DNA from: Lachnospiraceae bacterium
GTDB taxonomy: Bacteria > Bacillota > Clostridia > Lachnospirales > Lachnospiraceae
DNA length: 64,000 nt
Reading direction: 5' to 3'
NCBI GenBank assembly: GCA_017624835.1
Contig: JAGAMG010000050.1
Coordinates: 101,018-165,017, forward strand
Part shown: positions 18,007 through 27,561 of the stretch, one piece after another
How positions within the stretch are numbered: position 1 is the stretch's first letter
Layout of the letters: the number at the start of each line of letters is the position of its first letter
Notes under the pieces: model-generated
Told to the model about the DNA's origin: nothing
The model's input: only the letters and a program-made list of their open reading frames with translations
Database searches by the model: none
Translations under genes and position numbers: made by a program

Positions 18007-20427
18007 ATGATAACACCCCTTAGTTGGTTGAAGGAATATGTAGATATAGATGTAACCCCTCAGGAGTTACAGGACAAATTGTTTTCCTGTGGTTTTGAAG
18101 TTGAAGAATTATATGAAGTTGGTAAGGATATCAGCAAGGTTGTAGTAGGAAAGGTTTTGACCTGTGAAGCCATTCCGGATACCCATTTGCATGTATGCCA
18201 GGTGGATTGTGGAAGCTACGGAACCTTCCAGATTTGCTGTGGCGCAGATAATGTAGCAGCAGGAGGCAAATTCCCCGCTGCATTGGTAGGTGCAACCGTG
18301 TACGCTATCGCAAAGGATCATAAGACCGTAGAGGGCGTTATGACCATTGGAAAGGGCAAGCTTCGCGGCTATGAATCCCATGGTATGCTTTGCTCCGGCG
18401 TAGAGCTTGGTGTCAGTGAAAATATGTATCCCGGTGCAGGCTATAACGGACTTCTGGTTTTGCCTGAGGATGCAGAAGTGGGTGCGGATGTTAAACCCAT
18501 CCTTGGCCTGGATGATTGGATTTTTGATATTGCAATTACCGCAAACCGTCCTGACTGCCAGAGTATTCTGGGTATTGCAAGAGAAGTAGCTGCAATTCTG
18601 GAGAAGGATTTAAAAATGCCTGCATTGAACTACACGGAGACAGAGGCAGAGTTGGAGGGCTTTACTGTAACGGTGGATTGTCCTGATTTGTGCCCCAGAT
18701 ATAGTGCTCATTATGTAACCGATGTAAAAATCGGCGAGTCCCCTGCGTGGATGAAGAGAAGACTTGCGTTAGTAGGAATTGATGCCATTTCCAATGTGGT
18801 AGATATTACTAACTATATTTTGAAGGAGCTGGGTCAGCCCATGCATGCCTTTGATTTGACTACACTGGAAGGCAATGCTATTAATGTAAGACGTGCCAAG
18901 AATGGCGAGCCTATTACCACTCTGGACGGACAGGACTTAACTCTTACCGATGCCAATATGGTAATCTGTGATGGTGTGAAGCCTGTTGCTTTGGCCGGTG
19001 TTATGGGTGGTTTAAATTCTGAAATCCGTGAGACCACAAGCGCAGTATTGTTTGAGTCTGCAAAATTTGCCCGTGACAATATCAGAAGAACCTCCAGAGC
19101 ATTGGGAAAACGTTCCGATTCCAGCGCGCGTTATGAAAAGGGTGTGGATGAATATGCAACCGTTATGGCATTAAAGCGTGCCCTTCATTTGATCGAGGAA
19201 CTTGGATGTGGTAAGGTAGGTCGTACCCATGCAGATGTCAATACCGGAAACAGTGTAGAACCCAGAGAAGTAAGTGTAAGTATTGATAAGGTAAATAAAT
19301 GCTTAGGTATTGTAGTGCCCAACGAGGAGATTCTGAAAATTATGAAGAATCTGTCCTTTGCTCCTGTAATTAATGGGGATACTCTGACTGTTCAGGTACC
19401 TGCCTATCGTGAGGATATTGAAGGCTATCAGGACATTGCAGAGGAAGTTATCCGTATGTATGGCTATGAGCATGTGGTTCCTGCCTTTATGCCTTCTGCA
19501 CAGGTTACCATCGGTGGCTTGAATTTAACACAGAAGACGGAATTAAGATTGAAGAAGGCTCTTTGCAGCGTAGGTGCTTATGAATGTATTCATTATTCCT
19601 TCTTCTCACCTACCGATTTGGATTTATTGAGATTCCCTGAGGATGCAGTGGAGCGTAAGGCAATTCGTCTGATGAACCCCATCAGTGAGGAACTGTCCTT
19701 AATGAGAACCACTCTGGCAGCATCTATGATTAATGCAGTTGCCCGTAATCAGAAGAAGGGCAATCTGGAAGGAAGATTATTTGAAATCGGTAATGTATTT
19801 ATGCCCTATGAGCTTCCTTTGACACAGTATCCTGATGAAAAGCCCAGACTTTGTGTAGGTATCTTTGGTGAGAAGGAAAGCTTCTATACCATGAAGGGAA
19901 TTGCAGAAAAGATTGCAGATACCTTACAGTTAACCTTTACCTATGAGAATATGAGCAATACCTTTTTACATCCTTATCAGACAGCCAAGATTCTCTGCGA
20001 AGGCGTAGAGGTTGGTTACTTTGGAAAGCTTGCTTATGATATTGCAGATTCCTGTGATTTGCGTACCCAGATGTTTATTTTAGAGATGGATTTGAAGGTG
20101 CTTTCCCAGTGGTATGGCAAGAAACCTGTATTTACTCCGCTGCCTAAGTTCCCTGAGGAGACAAGAGATTTGGCACTTGTTGCAGACAAGACCACTACCT
20201 GTGGTGAAATTGAGGCTGTTATGAAAGAGGCCTGCAAGTATATTACTAAGATCTCCCTCTTTGATATTTACGAGGGAGAACAGATTGCGGCTGATAAGAA
20301 GAGTATGGCATTTACAGTAGTATTTACTCCCAAGGAGGAGGCATTTACTACAGAAAGCGTGGACGCTTTTGTAAAGAAAATCTTAAAACAGCTGAATAAG
20401 AAATATGGTGTGGAATTAAGAAGCTAA
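18007..20427 (+). CDS. pheT: Phenylalanine-tRNA ligase beta subunit
   Basis: 806 residues, the expected size. Domain order is that of bacterial PheT: an EMAP/tRNA-binding domain (about 40-150), B3/B4 editing domain (about 210-390) that hydrolyses mischarged Tyr-tRNA-Phe, B5 DNA-binding-like domain (about 405-480), the inactive synthetase-like core, and the C-terminal FDX-ACB anticodon-binding domain (about 710-806). Lies 25 bp after pheS with GGAAAGG before the ATG, under the same T-box. Confidence 0.97.
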   Translation: MITPLSWLKEYVDIDVTPQELQDKLFSCGFEVEELYEVGKDISKVVVGKVLTCEAIPDTHLHVCQVDCGSYGTFQICCGADNVAAGGKFPAALVGATVYAIAKDHKTVEGVMTIGKGKLRGYESHGMLCSGVELGVSENMYPGAGYNGLLVLPEDAEVGADVKPILGLDDWIFDIAITANRPDCQSILGIAREVAAILEKDLKMPALNYTETEAELEGFTVTVDCPDLCPRYSAHYVTDVKIGESPAWMKRRLALVGIDAISNVVDITNYILKELGQPMHAFDLTTLEGNAINVRRAKNGEPITTLDGQDLTLTDANMVICDGVKPVALAGVMGGLNSEIRETTSAVLFESAKFARDNIRRTSRALGKRSDSSARYEKGVDEYATVMALKRALHLIEELGCGKVGRTHADVNTGNSVEPREVSVSIDKVNKCLGIVVPNEEILKIMKNLSFAPVINGDTLTVQVPAYREDIEGYQDIAEEVIRMYGYEHVVPAFMPSAQVTIGGLNLTQKTELRLKKALCSVGAYECIHYSFFSPTDLDLLRFPEDAVERKAIRLMNPISEELSLMRTTLAASMINAVARNQKKGNLEGRLFEIGNVFMPYELPLTQYPDEKPRLCVGIFGEKESFYTMKGIAEKIADTLQLTFTYENMSNTFLHPYQTAKILCEGVEVGYFGKLAYDIADSCDLRTQMFILEMDLKVLSQWYGKKPVFTPLPKFPEETRDLALVADKTTTCGEIEAVMKEACKYITKISLFDIYEGEQIAADKKSMAFTVVFTPKEEAFTTESVDAFVKKILKQLNKKYGVELRS

Positions 20428-20438
20428 GGAGGTGCCGG

Positions 20439-21866
20439 ATGGAAAAGAAAAATGTATGGGAAACCTATGATGTAGCACAGCTTGCGGAATTGGAGCAGCT
20501 GAATGCTGAGTATAGAGAGTTTTTGGATAGCGGAAAGACTGAGCGGGAATGTGTGGATACCATTGTAAATACCATTGAAGCTGCCGGTTATAGAGAGCTT
20601 GAGACTGTAATCAAAGAGGGAAGTACCCTGAAAACAGGAGATAAGGTATACAGTGTATGGATGAATAAGGCTGTTGCCATGTTCCAGATTGGAAGAAATC
20701 CCTTGGCAGAGGGTATGAATATTTTGGGAGCCCATATTGACAGCCCCAGACTGGATATTAAGCAGAATCCCCTGTATGAGGATGGCGGTTTTGCTTACCT
20801 TGACACCCATTATTACGGTGGTGTCAAGAAATATCAGTGGGTAACCATTCCCCTTGCAATCCATGGTGTGATTGTGAAGAAGGATGGTACTACCGTGGAA
20901 ATCAATATTGGTGAAAATGAAGAGGAACCGGTATTCTTTATCTCTGATTTGTTAATTCACCTGTCCCAGGAGCAGTTGGAGAAGAAGGCGGCCAAGGTGA
21001 TTGAGGGCGAAGCACTGGATATTATCATTGGCAATAAGCCTTTGGTAATTGACAAGACGGAAGGAGCAACTGAAGATGCAGAGGCTAAGAAAGCCGGCAA
21101 GGATGCTGTAAAGACCGGCGTGCTTAATATTCTGAAAGAGACCTATGATATTGAGGAAGAGGACTTTATTTCTGCGGAATTAGAGGTAGTACCTGCCGGA
21201 AAGGCAAGGGAAGCAGGCTTTGACCGCAGTATGATTCTGGCTTACGGTCAGGATGACAGAGTATGTGCTTTTACTTCCTTGAAGGCAATGCTGGATACGG
21301 ATGTAATGGACAGAACCAAATGTTGCATTTTGGTAGATAAAGAGGAAATCGGTTCCGTGGGTGCTACCGGTATGCAGTCCCGCTTCTTTGAAAATGCAGT
21401 GGCTGAGGTACTGAATCTGACAGGAGAGTACAGTGAACTGAATCTGAGAAGATGTCTGGCACATTGTTGTATGCTGTCCTCCGATGTAAGCAGCGCCTTT
21501 GATCCCTCCTTTGCAGGAAGCTTTGACCGTAAGAATGTGGCGACTCTGGGCGGCGGTATGGTATTTAATAAATTTACCGGAGCCAGAGGTAAGTCCGGTT
21601 CCAATGATGCCAATGCAGAGTATTTGGCACATTTACGCAGTATTTTGGCAGAAAAGAAGGTGCAGTTTCAGACTGCAGAGCTTGGAAAGGTGGACCTTGG
21701 CGGTGGCGGAACCATTGCTTATATTTTGGCATTATACGGTATGAACGTAATTGACAGTGGTGTGGCTGTAATGAATATGCATGCACCCTGGGAGGCAACC
21801 AGCAAGGCTGATGTATACGAGGCATATCGCGGTTACAAGGCATTTGTAGAGTGTGCCGGACTGTGA
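20439..21866 (+). CDS. M18-family aminopeptidase
   Basis: 475-residue zinc aminopeptidase (aspartyl aminopeptidase/ApeB type), cytoplasmic. Metal-site motifs are visible: [10 protein letters not shown] (His, Asp), [10 protein letters not shown] (Glu-Glu) and a late MNMHAPWE (His). The ATG follows the pheT stop by 11 bp with AAGGAGGTG as ribosome site, so it is probably cotranscribed with pheST and could rise with it on amino-acid starvation, in keeping with peptide scavenging (inference). Confidence 0.93.
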   Translation: MEKKNVWETYDVAQLAELEQLNAEYREFLDSGKTERECVDTIVNTIEAAGYRELETVIKEGSTLKTGDKVYSVWMNKAVAMFQIGRNPLAEGMNILGAHIDSPRLDIKQNPLYEDGGFAYLDTHYYGGVKKYQWVTIPLAIHGVIVKKDGTTVEINIGENEEEPVFFISDLLIHLSQEQLEKKAAKVIEGEALDIIIGNKPLVIDKTEGATEDAEAKKAGKDAVKTGVLNILKETYDIEEEDFISAELEVVPAGKAREAGFDRSMILAYGQDDRVCAFTSLKAMLDTDVMDRTKCCILVDKEEIGSVGATGMQSRFFENAVAEVLNLTGEYSELNLRRCLAHCCMLSSDVSSAFDPSFAGSFDRKNVATLGGGMVFNKFTGARGKSGSNDANAEYLAHLRSILAEKKVQFQTAELGKVDLGGGGTIAYILALYGMNVIDSGVAVMNMHAPWEATSKADVYEAYRGYKAFVECAGL

Positions 21867-21874
21867 GGAACAAC

Positions 21875-22921
21875 ATGACAGAGCTTAAGAAATCAGATTT
21901 TTATTTTGACCTGCCCCAGGAATTAATTGCCCAGGATCCTCTGGAGGATCGTTCTTCCTCCAGACTGCTGGTGCTGAATAAGGATACCGGAAAGGTTTCC
22001 CATCATGTTTTCCGGGATATTTTGGATTACTTGCATGAGGGAGACTGTCTGGTATTAAACAATACCAAGGTAATTCCGGCAAGACTGTTAGGAGAACGGG
22101 AAGGAACCGGAGCCCATGTGGAAGTTCTCTTGCTAAAAAGAAGAGAGGGCGATGTTTGGGAAACCTTAGTAAAACCCGGTAAAAAGTGTAGACCGGGCAC
22201 CAGATTGGAATTTGGTGGTGGTTTGTTGAGAGCGGAAGTGCTGGAGACTGTGGAAGAGGGGAATCGCCTGATTCATTTTGAGTATGAAGGGATTTTTGAA
22301 GAGGTATTGGACAGACTGGGTGAGATGCCTTTGCCACCCTATATTACTCACAAGCTTCAGGATAAGACCCGTTATCAGACTGTTTACGCCAAGTATGAAG
22401 GTTCAGCAGCAGCACCCACTGCCGGTTTACATTTTACAAAGGAGCTTTTAGCACAGATAGAAGAAAAAGGAGTGCGGATTGCTTACGTAACTCTCCATGT
22501 AGGATTGGGAACCTTCAGACCTGTAAAGGAAGAAAATGTGTTGGAGCATCATATGCATTCGGAATTTTATCAGGTTTCCAAAGAGGCTGCGGAGAGTATC
22601 AACAGCACCAAGGAAAAGGGTGGCAGAGTAATTTGTGTGGGAACCACAAGCTGTCGTACCGTGGAAAGTGCCGCGGATGAAAATGGCAGGGTGCAAGTGG
22701 GCTGTGATAATACGGAGATTTTTATTTATCCCGGATATCAATTTAAGGTATTAGATGCATTAATTACTAATTTTCATTTACCGGAATCTACCCTTGTAAT
22801 GTTGGTATCAGCACTTGCGGGAAGAGAAAATGTGTTGTATGCTTATAAGGAAGCAATTCAGGAGAAATATCGTTTTTTCAGTTTCGGAGATGCGATGTTT
22901 ATCGGTGAGGGCGCAGAATAG
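21875..22921 (+). CDS. queA: S-adenosylmethionine:tRNA ribosyltransferase-isomerase
   Basis: Makes epoxyqueuosine at the wobble position of GUN-anticodon tRNAs. 348 residues from ATG 21875, which begins MTELKKSDF and sits 5 bp after a GTGAGGA site overlapping the end of the aminopeptidase gene; an in-frame GTG-like extension to 21851 is unlikely. Family motifs visible: [10 protein letters not shown] at the N-terminus, [18 protein letters not shown] and [11 protein letters not shown]. No tgt follows here, so the queuosine genes are split. Confidence 0.96.
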   Translation: MTELKKSDFYFDLPQELIAQDPLEDRSSSRLLVLNKDTGKVSHHVFRDILDYLHEGDCLVLNNTKVIPARLLGEREGTGAHVEVLLLKRREGDVWETLVKPGKKCRPGTRLEFGGGLLRAEVLETVEEGNRLIHFEYEGIFEEVLDRLGEMPLPPYITHKLQDKTRYQTVYAKYEGSAAAPTAGLHFTKELLAQIEEKGVRIAYVTLHVGLGTFRPVKEENVLEHHMHSEFYQVSKEAAESINSTKEKGGRVICVGTTSCRTVESAADENGRVQVGCDNTEIFIYPGYQFKVLDALITNFHLPESTLVMLVSALAGRENVLYAYKEAIQEKYRFFSFGDAMFIGEGAE

Positions 22922-22935
22922 GAGAAGGTTACATT

Positions 22936-23268
22936 ATGGAAGAAAAAAGAAAAAACAAAAGAACAGAAATGAATTCCAAGCTGCTGATAAAAAGAGTGGA
23001 TGGAGAAGAAGAAAAGGCAGTATCCATTGCTATTCAGGATGTTTCCAAGACGGGTATCGGGTTTACCTGTAGAGAACCCTTGGGAATAGGAGAGGTATAT
23101 GAATCCTACCTGACCATTTGGACCAAGGAAGTAATCCATGCCTTTTTACAGATTGTAAGAATTGAAATGGCTGAGAAAGGCTTCATTTATGGGGCTGAAT
23201 TTATCGGTATGCCGGAAATGGAAGCGGCAAGAATTGAAGTATATCAGACGGTAACAGATAATGAATAA
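22936..23268 (+). CDS. PilZ-domain protein
   Basis: 110 residues, single PilZ domain, a cyclic-di-GMP receptor fold. Both ligand motifs are intact: RxxxR as RKNKR (residues 5-9) and DxSxxG as DVSKTG (35-40), so binding is likely. It lacks any output domain, so it would act by contact with a partner. It overlaps the following VanZ-like gene by 8 bp, which makes that membrane protein the first candidate partner or at least a cotranscribed neighbour. Confidence 0.88.
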   Translation: MEEKRKNKRTEMNSKLLIKRVDGEEEKAVSIAIQDVSKTGIGFTCREPLGIGEVYESYLTIWTKEVIHAFLQIVRIEMAEKGFIYGAEFIGMPEMEAARIEVYQTVTDNE

Positions 23269-23779
23269 AAATTTCCCTATCAAAAAGCTGGCAGTCAGTA
23301 TAGTGGCTGCCATGCTTCTTTTATGCCTATATCGTATTATTTTTTCTTTTTCCGGGCAGGACGGAGAAACCTCCGGCGGCCTAAGCTATATGATATCGGA
23401 AAAATGTGTTGATTTCATCAGTAATCTGACCGGAAAGGGATGGACGGATGGTTTTCGTGTAAGTCTGGCTGAGTATTTTGAACATCCCATTCGTAAATTT
23501 GCTCATTTTGCAGAGTATGCCTGTATGGGGCTTCTTGTATATACCATGTGGAGACCTTGGAAGAAACCGGATAGAAAACTGTATTTTTTGGTGATTCTGT
23601 GGGTGCTTTTATCAGCAGCCGGGGATGAGATTCATCAGTTGTTTGTGCCCGGAAGATGGGGGAGTGTGGCGGATGTGCTTTTGGATACCTGTGGCGGTAT
23701 TTTCGGTATACTCTGTTGTGTGACATGTGAATATTTTTGTTTGCGTAGAAGAAAACGAAAAATGAAATATAAAAAATAA
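23261..23779 (+). CDS. VanZ-family membrane protein
   Basis: 172 residues with four or so membrane helices and the VanZ-like signature HPIRKFAHFAEYA followed by DEIHQLFVPGRWGSVADVLLDT. VanZ gives low-level teicoplanin resistance in enterococci, but chromosomal homologues like this one are widespread and of unknown function; no van genes are nearby. Ends the pheST-to-VanZ run, before a strong terminator. Confidence 0.88.
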   Translation: MNKNFPIKKLAVSIVAAMLLLCLYRIIFSFSGQDGETSGGLSYMISEKCVDFISNLTGKGWTDGFRVSLAEYFEHPIRKFAHFAEYACMGLLVYTMWRPWKKPDRKLYFLVILWVLLSAAGDEIHQLFVPGRWGSVADVLLDTCGGIFGILCCVTCEYFCLRRRKRKMKYKK

Positions 23780-23828
23780 AAACCATCCTGATTATGCATG
23801 GAAAAGTGCCATACAGGATGGTTTTTAA
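23778..23828. terminator. Bidirectional terminator between VanZ gene and tyrA
   Basis: AAAACCATCCTG...CAGGATGGTTTTT: perfect 12-bp stem with A-run and T-run on opposite sides, so it works for both convergent genes. Confidence 0.93.
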
Positions 23829-23846
23829 TGTTTTAAGTAATATTAT

Positions 23847-24947
23847 TTATAACTTTACATGAACGGTATAACCCTTGCCCATTAAAATGCTTTTTGCCTT
23901 CTCAATGGAATCTTCTTCATAAAATTCAATTCTTAATACACCACCCTCAAATTCCCTGTTATGGGTAATGCCAATATTCTTGATACTGATATTTTGAAGA
24001 GCAAGGATGGTTGCAATGGCTGCCAAAGCACCGGGTTCGTCAGGAATATCAATAGTAATGGAAAAATCCCGTTTGATGGGACCGCTGGAAGCATTAATAA
24101 AGGAGTCTCTGTAAATTCTGGCACTGTCAAAAAGCTCATACAGGGCATTGTCGTTTTGGACATCAATTTCCTTCTTAAAGTCAGTCAGAGCATGAATATA
24201 ATCCCCTAATAACTTTGAAATATTTTCTGTATTGGTAAGGCAGATTTGCTGCCACATAGTAGCGGAGGAAGAAGCAATACGGGTAATATCCTTGAACCCT
24301 CCGGCGGCTACCATTTTCATGATACCATCAGCAGAATCGCTGTCCCTTATTAAATTTACCAAAGCAGCGGCCACTACATGCGGGAGGTGGCTGATTGCTG
24401 CAGTGACATAGTCATGCTGTTCATAGTTTAATACCAAAGGAATCGCACCCAATGTCTGCACCAAATCACGGTATGCAGTCAGCTTTTCATCCGGAACGGA
24501 AGGGGTAGGGGAGAGGATGTAGTAAGCATTTTCCAAAAGTACAGCTTTGGAATTGATGAAGCCTACACGTTCGCTGCCTGCCATGGGGTGCCCGCCGATA
24601 AACTGATGCTCCAGACCGGCAGCCTTGATGGTCTTATGAATCTCTGTCTTTACACTGCCCACATCGGTAAGCAGACATTGGGGAGATATTACTGTTTTAA
24701 CGGCTTCCAGATTTTCATCATTTTTCTGAACCGGAGCACATAAAAATAGATAGTCGCAATTGCTGAAAGAAGAATCGATGGCATTCGTAATGACATCTGC
24801 GATTCCTTCCTCCTTTGCAAGAGCAAGCGTATCTTTATTAATATCATATGCAATGATTTGCGATTCAGGAAGCTTTTCGCGGATAGCTCTGGCTATGGAG
24901 CCGCCGATTAACCCCAGACCTACAAAACCACAGGTTATTTTTTTCAT
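23847..24947 (-). CDS. tyrA: Prephenate dehydrogenase with ACT domain
   Basis: Oxidative decarboxylation of prephenate to 4-hydroxyphenylpyruvate in tyrosine synthesis. Rossmann motif GLGLIGGSIARAI at the N-terminus, the catalytic region GGHPMAGSE in the middle, and an ACT regulatory domain (about 295-366) that probably mediates tyrosine feedback. I choose the ATG at 24947 (MKKITCG), preceded by AGAGG at 6-bp spacing; an in-frame upstream ATG at 24977 lacks this. 366 residues. It stands alone with its own promoter. Confidence 0.95.
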   Translation of the reverse strand: MKKITCGFVGLGLIGGSIARAIREKLPESQIIAYDINKDTLALAKEEGIADVITNAIDSSFSNCDYLFLCAPVQKNDENLEAVKTVISPQCLLTDVGSVKTEIHKTIKAAGLEHQFIGGHPMAGSERVGFINSKAVLLENAYYILSPTPSVPDEKLTAYRDLVQTLGAIPLVLNYEQHDYVTAAISHLPHVVAAALVNLIRDSDSADGIMKMVAAGGFKDITRIASSSATMWQQICLTNTENISKLLGDYIHALTDFKKEIDVQNDNALYELFDSARIYRDSFINASSGPIKRDFSITIDIPDEPGALAAIATILALQNISIKNIGITHNREFEGGVLRIEFYEEDSIEKAKSILMGKGYTVHVKL

Positions 24948-25005
24948 AGCAGCCTCTTTTCTGTTCAGACGCGGCATTACACTTGGCTGAACTGTTGATT
25001 AATAT

Positions 25006-25034
25006 ACTATAACACTTTAAAGCATGAAAATCAA
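25006..25034 (-). promoter_or_regulatory. Promoter of tyrA
   Basis: On the minus strand, TTGATT (25029-25034), 17-bp spacer, TATAGT (25006-25011), about 60 bp before the tyrA start. Confidence 0.7.
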
Positions 25035-25153
25035 TAGAGGTAATTTAGCTGTAAAAAAACTTTGTATTTGCAGGATTTTTCAGTATTGTTCCAATAAAAC
25101 AAACAAAACGTTCAAAAACTAAAAAATAAATATGCAAAAATACTAACAATTAC

Positions 25154-25182
25154 TTGTAAAATGTTTGAATATTTAGTAAAAT
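25154..25182 (+). promoter_or_regulatory. Promoter of the EF-G-like gene
   Basis: TTGTAA (25154-25159), 17-bp spacer, TAAAAT (25177-25182). The remaining 310-bp divergent gap between tyrA and this gene (24948-25257) is AT-rich and shows nothing else I can name. Confidence 0.65.
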
Positions 25183-25257
25183 AACCACATGGGGTGAACG
25201 AATCCAATATCAGAGTCGGCAGAATACCCAAAAACATCAAAATTGGAGGACGGAATT

Positions 25258-27351
25258 ATGAATGTTTACACAACAGACAAGATTCGTAACGTGGTTTTAT
25301 TAGGACATGGGGGCAGTGGAAAAACCAGTCTTGCAGAAGCTTTTGCATATTTATCAGGTATTACTTCCCGTATGGGTAAGGTATCCGATGGCAATACTGT
25401 AAGTGATTATAGCAAAGAAGAGCAGAAGAGACAGTTCTCTATTAATACATCTGTGATTCCTATTGAATGGGAAGGCTACAAGATTAATATTCTGGATACT
25501 CCCGGATATTTTGATTTTGTTGGTGAAGTGGAAGAAGCGGTCAGCGCAGCAGGTGCAGCTATTATTGTTGTAAATGGCAAGTCCGGTATCGAAGTAGGTA
25601 CCCAGAAGGCATGGGAGCTTTGCGAAAAGTATAAGCTGCCCAGATTTATCTATGTTTCCAATATGGACGTGGACAATGCTTCCTTCCGTCAGGTGGTAGA
25701 AGATATGACCAATCTTTATGGAAAGAAGATGGCGCCCTTCCATCTGCCTATTCGTGAAAATGAAAAGTTTGTTGGATATGTTAATGTGATTACGGAGGCC
25801 GGTAACCGTTGGCAGGGTAAAGAGGTAGTTCCCTGTGAGGTTCCTGATTATAACAAGGCAAACCTGCAAATTTGCCGTGATACTTTGATGGAAGCTGTTG
25901 CCGAGACCAGTGAAGAGTTTATGGAGCGTTACTTTGGTGGAGAAACCTTCTCTGAGGCAGAAATCAGAGCAGCTCTCCGTACTAATGTATGTGATGGCAG
26001 TATTGTTCCTATGACCATGGGTTCCAATGTACTCTGTCAGGGTATGTACACTCTGTTGGATGATATTATCAAATATATGCCCAGCCCTGAGAACCGTGAG
26101 GTTGCAGGTATCAACATGAAGACCAATGAGATTTACCATGCAGATTATGATTTTGCAAAGGCAAAATCCGCATATATCTGGAAAACCATCGTGGATCCTT
26201 TCATTGGAAAGTATTCCCTGATTAAGGTTAACTCCGGTGTTTTAAAGGCTGATGATTTGATTTATAATATTGACCGTGATATTGAAGAAAAGGTTGGTAA
26301 GCTCTATGTATTACAGGGCAATAAGCCTCAGGAGGTAAGTGAGCTTCACGCAGGTGATATCGGTGCGTTGGCAAAATTAACCGCTGCAAGAACCGGTAAC
26401 AGCTTAGCTACCAAGGCAACCCCTATTAAGTTTGGTAAGTTTGAAATTTCCACTCCTTATACCTACAAGAGATATAAACCCAAGAATAAGGCAGATGTGG
26501 ATAAGATTTCTCAGGCATTGCAGAAGATTACCCACGAGGATCAGACTGTTAAGGTGGTGAATGATTCCGAAAACAGACAGCTTCTTCTTTACGGAATGGG
26601 CGACCAGCATCTGGACATTATCGTAAGCAGATTGCTGAATGAGTACAAGGTTGAGGTTGAATTGGATACTCCTAAGATTGCATACAAAGAAACCATTAAG
26701 AAGACCTCCGATGTAGAGTACAAATATAAGAAACAGTCCGGCGGACATGGACAGTATGGTCATGTAAAGATGCGTTTCTCTCCTGCGGATGATCCTGAGG
26801 TGGCATATACCTTTGAGCAGGAGGTTGTTGGTGGTGCGGTTCCTAAGAACTTCTTCCCGGCAGTAGAGAAGGGATTGCAGGATTCCGTAGGCAGAGGACC
26901 TTTGGCAGCATACCCCGTAGTTGGTGTAAAGGCTGTTCTGTATGATGGTTCCTATCATCCTGTAGACTCCTCCGAAATGGCATTTAAGATGGCTACCATT
27001 CAGGCATTTAAGAAGGGCTTCATGGAGGCACATCCCGTATTGCTTGAGCCTATTATGTCCTTAAAGGTTACCGTTCCCGATGCTTACACCGGTGATATTA
27101 TGGGTGACCTGAATAAGAGACGTGGTCGTGTATTGGGAATGAATCCAGTAGCGGGCGGCAAGCAGATTATTGAAGCGGATATCCCTATGAGCGGCTTGTT
27201 TGGATATTGTACCGATTTACGTTCCATGACCGGTGGACGTGGTGAGTATTCTTATGAATTTGCACGTTATGAACAGGCTCCTTCCGATGTACAGGAGAAG
27301 GAAGTTGCTGCAAGAGCAGCTAAGGTTGCTGAAAATAATGTAGAGGATTAA
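25258..27351 (+). CDS. EF-G-like translational GTPase (EF-G paralogue)
   Basis: 697 residues from ATG 25258 (GGAGGA site 8 bp upstream). It has the five-domain EF-G layout, including the domain IV RGPLAAYPV and domain V IMGDLNKRRG motifs. The GTPase centre departs from housekeeping EF-G: P-loop GHGGSGKT (16-23) instead of AHIDAGKT, switch II DTPGYFDF (80-87) with Tyr where EF-G has the catalytic His, and SNMD (134-137) where EF-G has NKMD. This places it in the EF-G2/EF-G-like group of uncertain role. No rpsL/rpsG/tuf neighbours, which also argues against it being the main EF-G. Confidence 0.9.
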   Translation: MNVYTTDKIRNVVLLGHGGSGKTSLAEAFAYLSGITSRMGKVSDGNTVSDYSKEEQKRQFSINTSVIPIEWEGYKINILDTPGYFDFVGEVEEAVSAAGAAIIVVNGKSGIEVGTQKAWELCEKYKLPRFIYVSNMDVDNASFRQVVEDMTNLYGKKMAPFHLPIRENEKFVGYVNVITEAGNRWQGKEVVPCEVPDYNKANLQICRDTLMEAVAETSEEFMERYFGGETFSEAEIRAALRTNVCDGSIVPMTMGSNVLCQGMYTLLDDIIKYMPSPENREVAGINMKTNEIYHADYDFAKAKSAYIWKTIVDPFIGKYSLIKVNSGVLKADDLIYNIDRDIEEKVGKLYVLQGNKPQEVSELHAGDIGALAKLTAARTGNSLATKATPIKFGKFEISTPYTYKRYKPKNKADVDKISQALQKITHEDQTVKVVNDSENRQLLLYGMGDQHLDIIVSRLLNEYKVEVELDTPKIAYKETIKKTSDVEYKYKKQSGGHGQYGHVKMRFSPADDPEVAYTFEQEVVGGAVPKNFFPAVEKGLQDSVGRGPLAAYPVVGVKAVLYDGSYHPVDSSEMAFKMATIQAFKKGFMEAHPVLLEPIMSLKVTVPDAYTGDIMGDLNKRRGRVLGMNPVAGGKQIIEADIPMSGLFGYCTDLRSMTGGRGEYSYEFARYEQAPSDVQEKEVAARAAKVAENNVED

Positions 27352-27378
27352 TCATAACTGAAAATAAGTTATAAAAGT

Positions 27379-27416
27379 ATCGGGAGCTTCTTAGTAGGAG
27401 TTCCCGATATATTTTT
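27379..27416 (+). terminator. Terminator of the EF-G-like gene
   Basis: Twelve-pair stem starting ATCGGGA (27379) and ending TCCCGAT (27408), six-base loop, followed by ATATATTTTT. Confidence 0.9.
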
Positions 27417-27425
27417 GACATATGC

Positions 27426-27454
27426 TTGACAGTGGGAAGAAAACAGGATAAAAT
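27426..27454 (+). promoter_or_regulatory. Promoter of leuS
   Basis: TTGACA (27426-27431), exactly 17-bp spacer, TAAAAT (27449-27454), leaving a leader of about 100 nt before leuS. Confidence 0.85.
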
Positions 27455-27504
27455 AAGCGTTAGTTTTATGAAATATTCATAAGGGAATAAACGTTGAGTA
27501 GTAG

Positions 27505-27528
27505 AGTCCCCAAACAGAGGGGCTTTTT
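27505..27528 (+). promoter_or_regulatory. Possible attenuator hairpin in the leuS leader
   Basis: A short GC stem (AGTCCCC with GGGGCT, one bulge) followed by five T, about 45 nt after the expected start site. It resembles a weak intrinsic terminator, but the leader lacks the T-box sequence and is too short for a canonical T-box. Confidence 0.35.
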
Positions 27529-27561
27529 ATATTCGCGAGTGGTGAAGAAAGAGGTTGAAGC

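Noticed and set aside
23261-23779. Glycopeptide-resistance role for the VanZ-like gene
   Set aside because: No vanHAX, vanRS or vanY genes nearby, and the family is common without resistance.
27461-27561. T-box riboswitch before leuS
   Set aside because: No AGGGTGGTACCGCGG-like sequence and too little length for stem I plus antiterminator.
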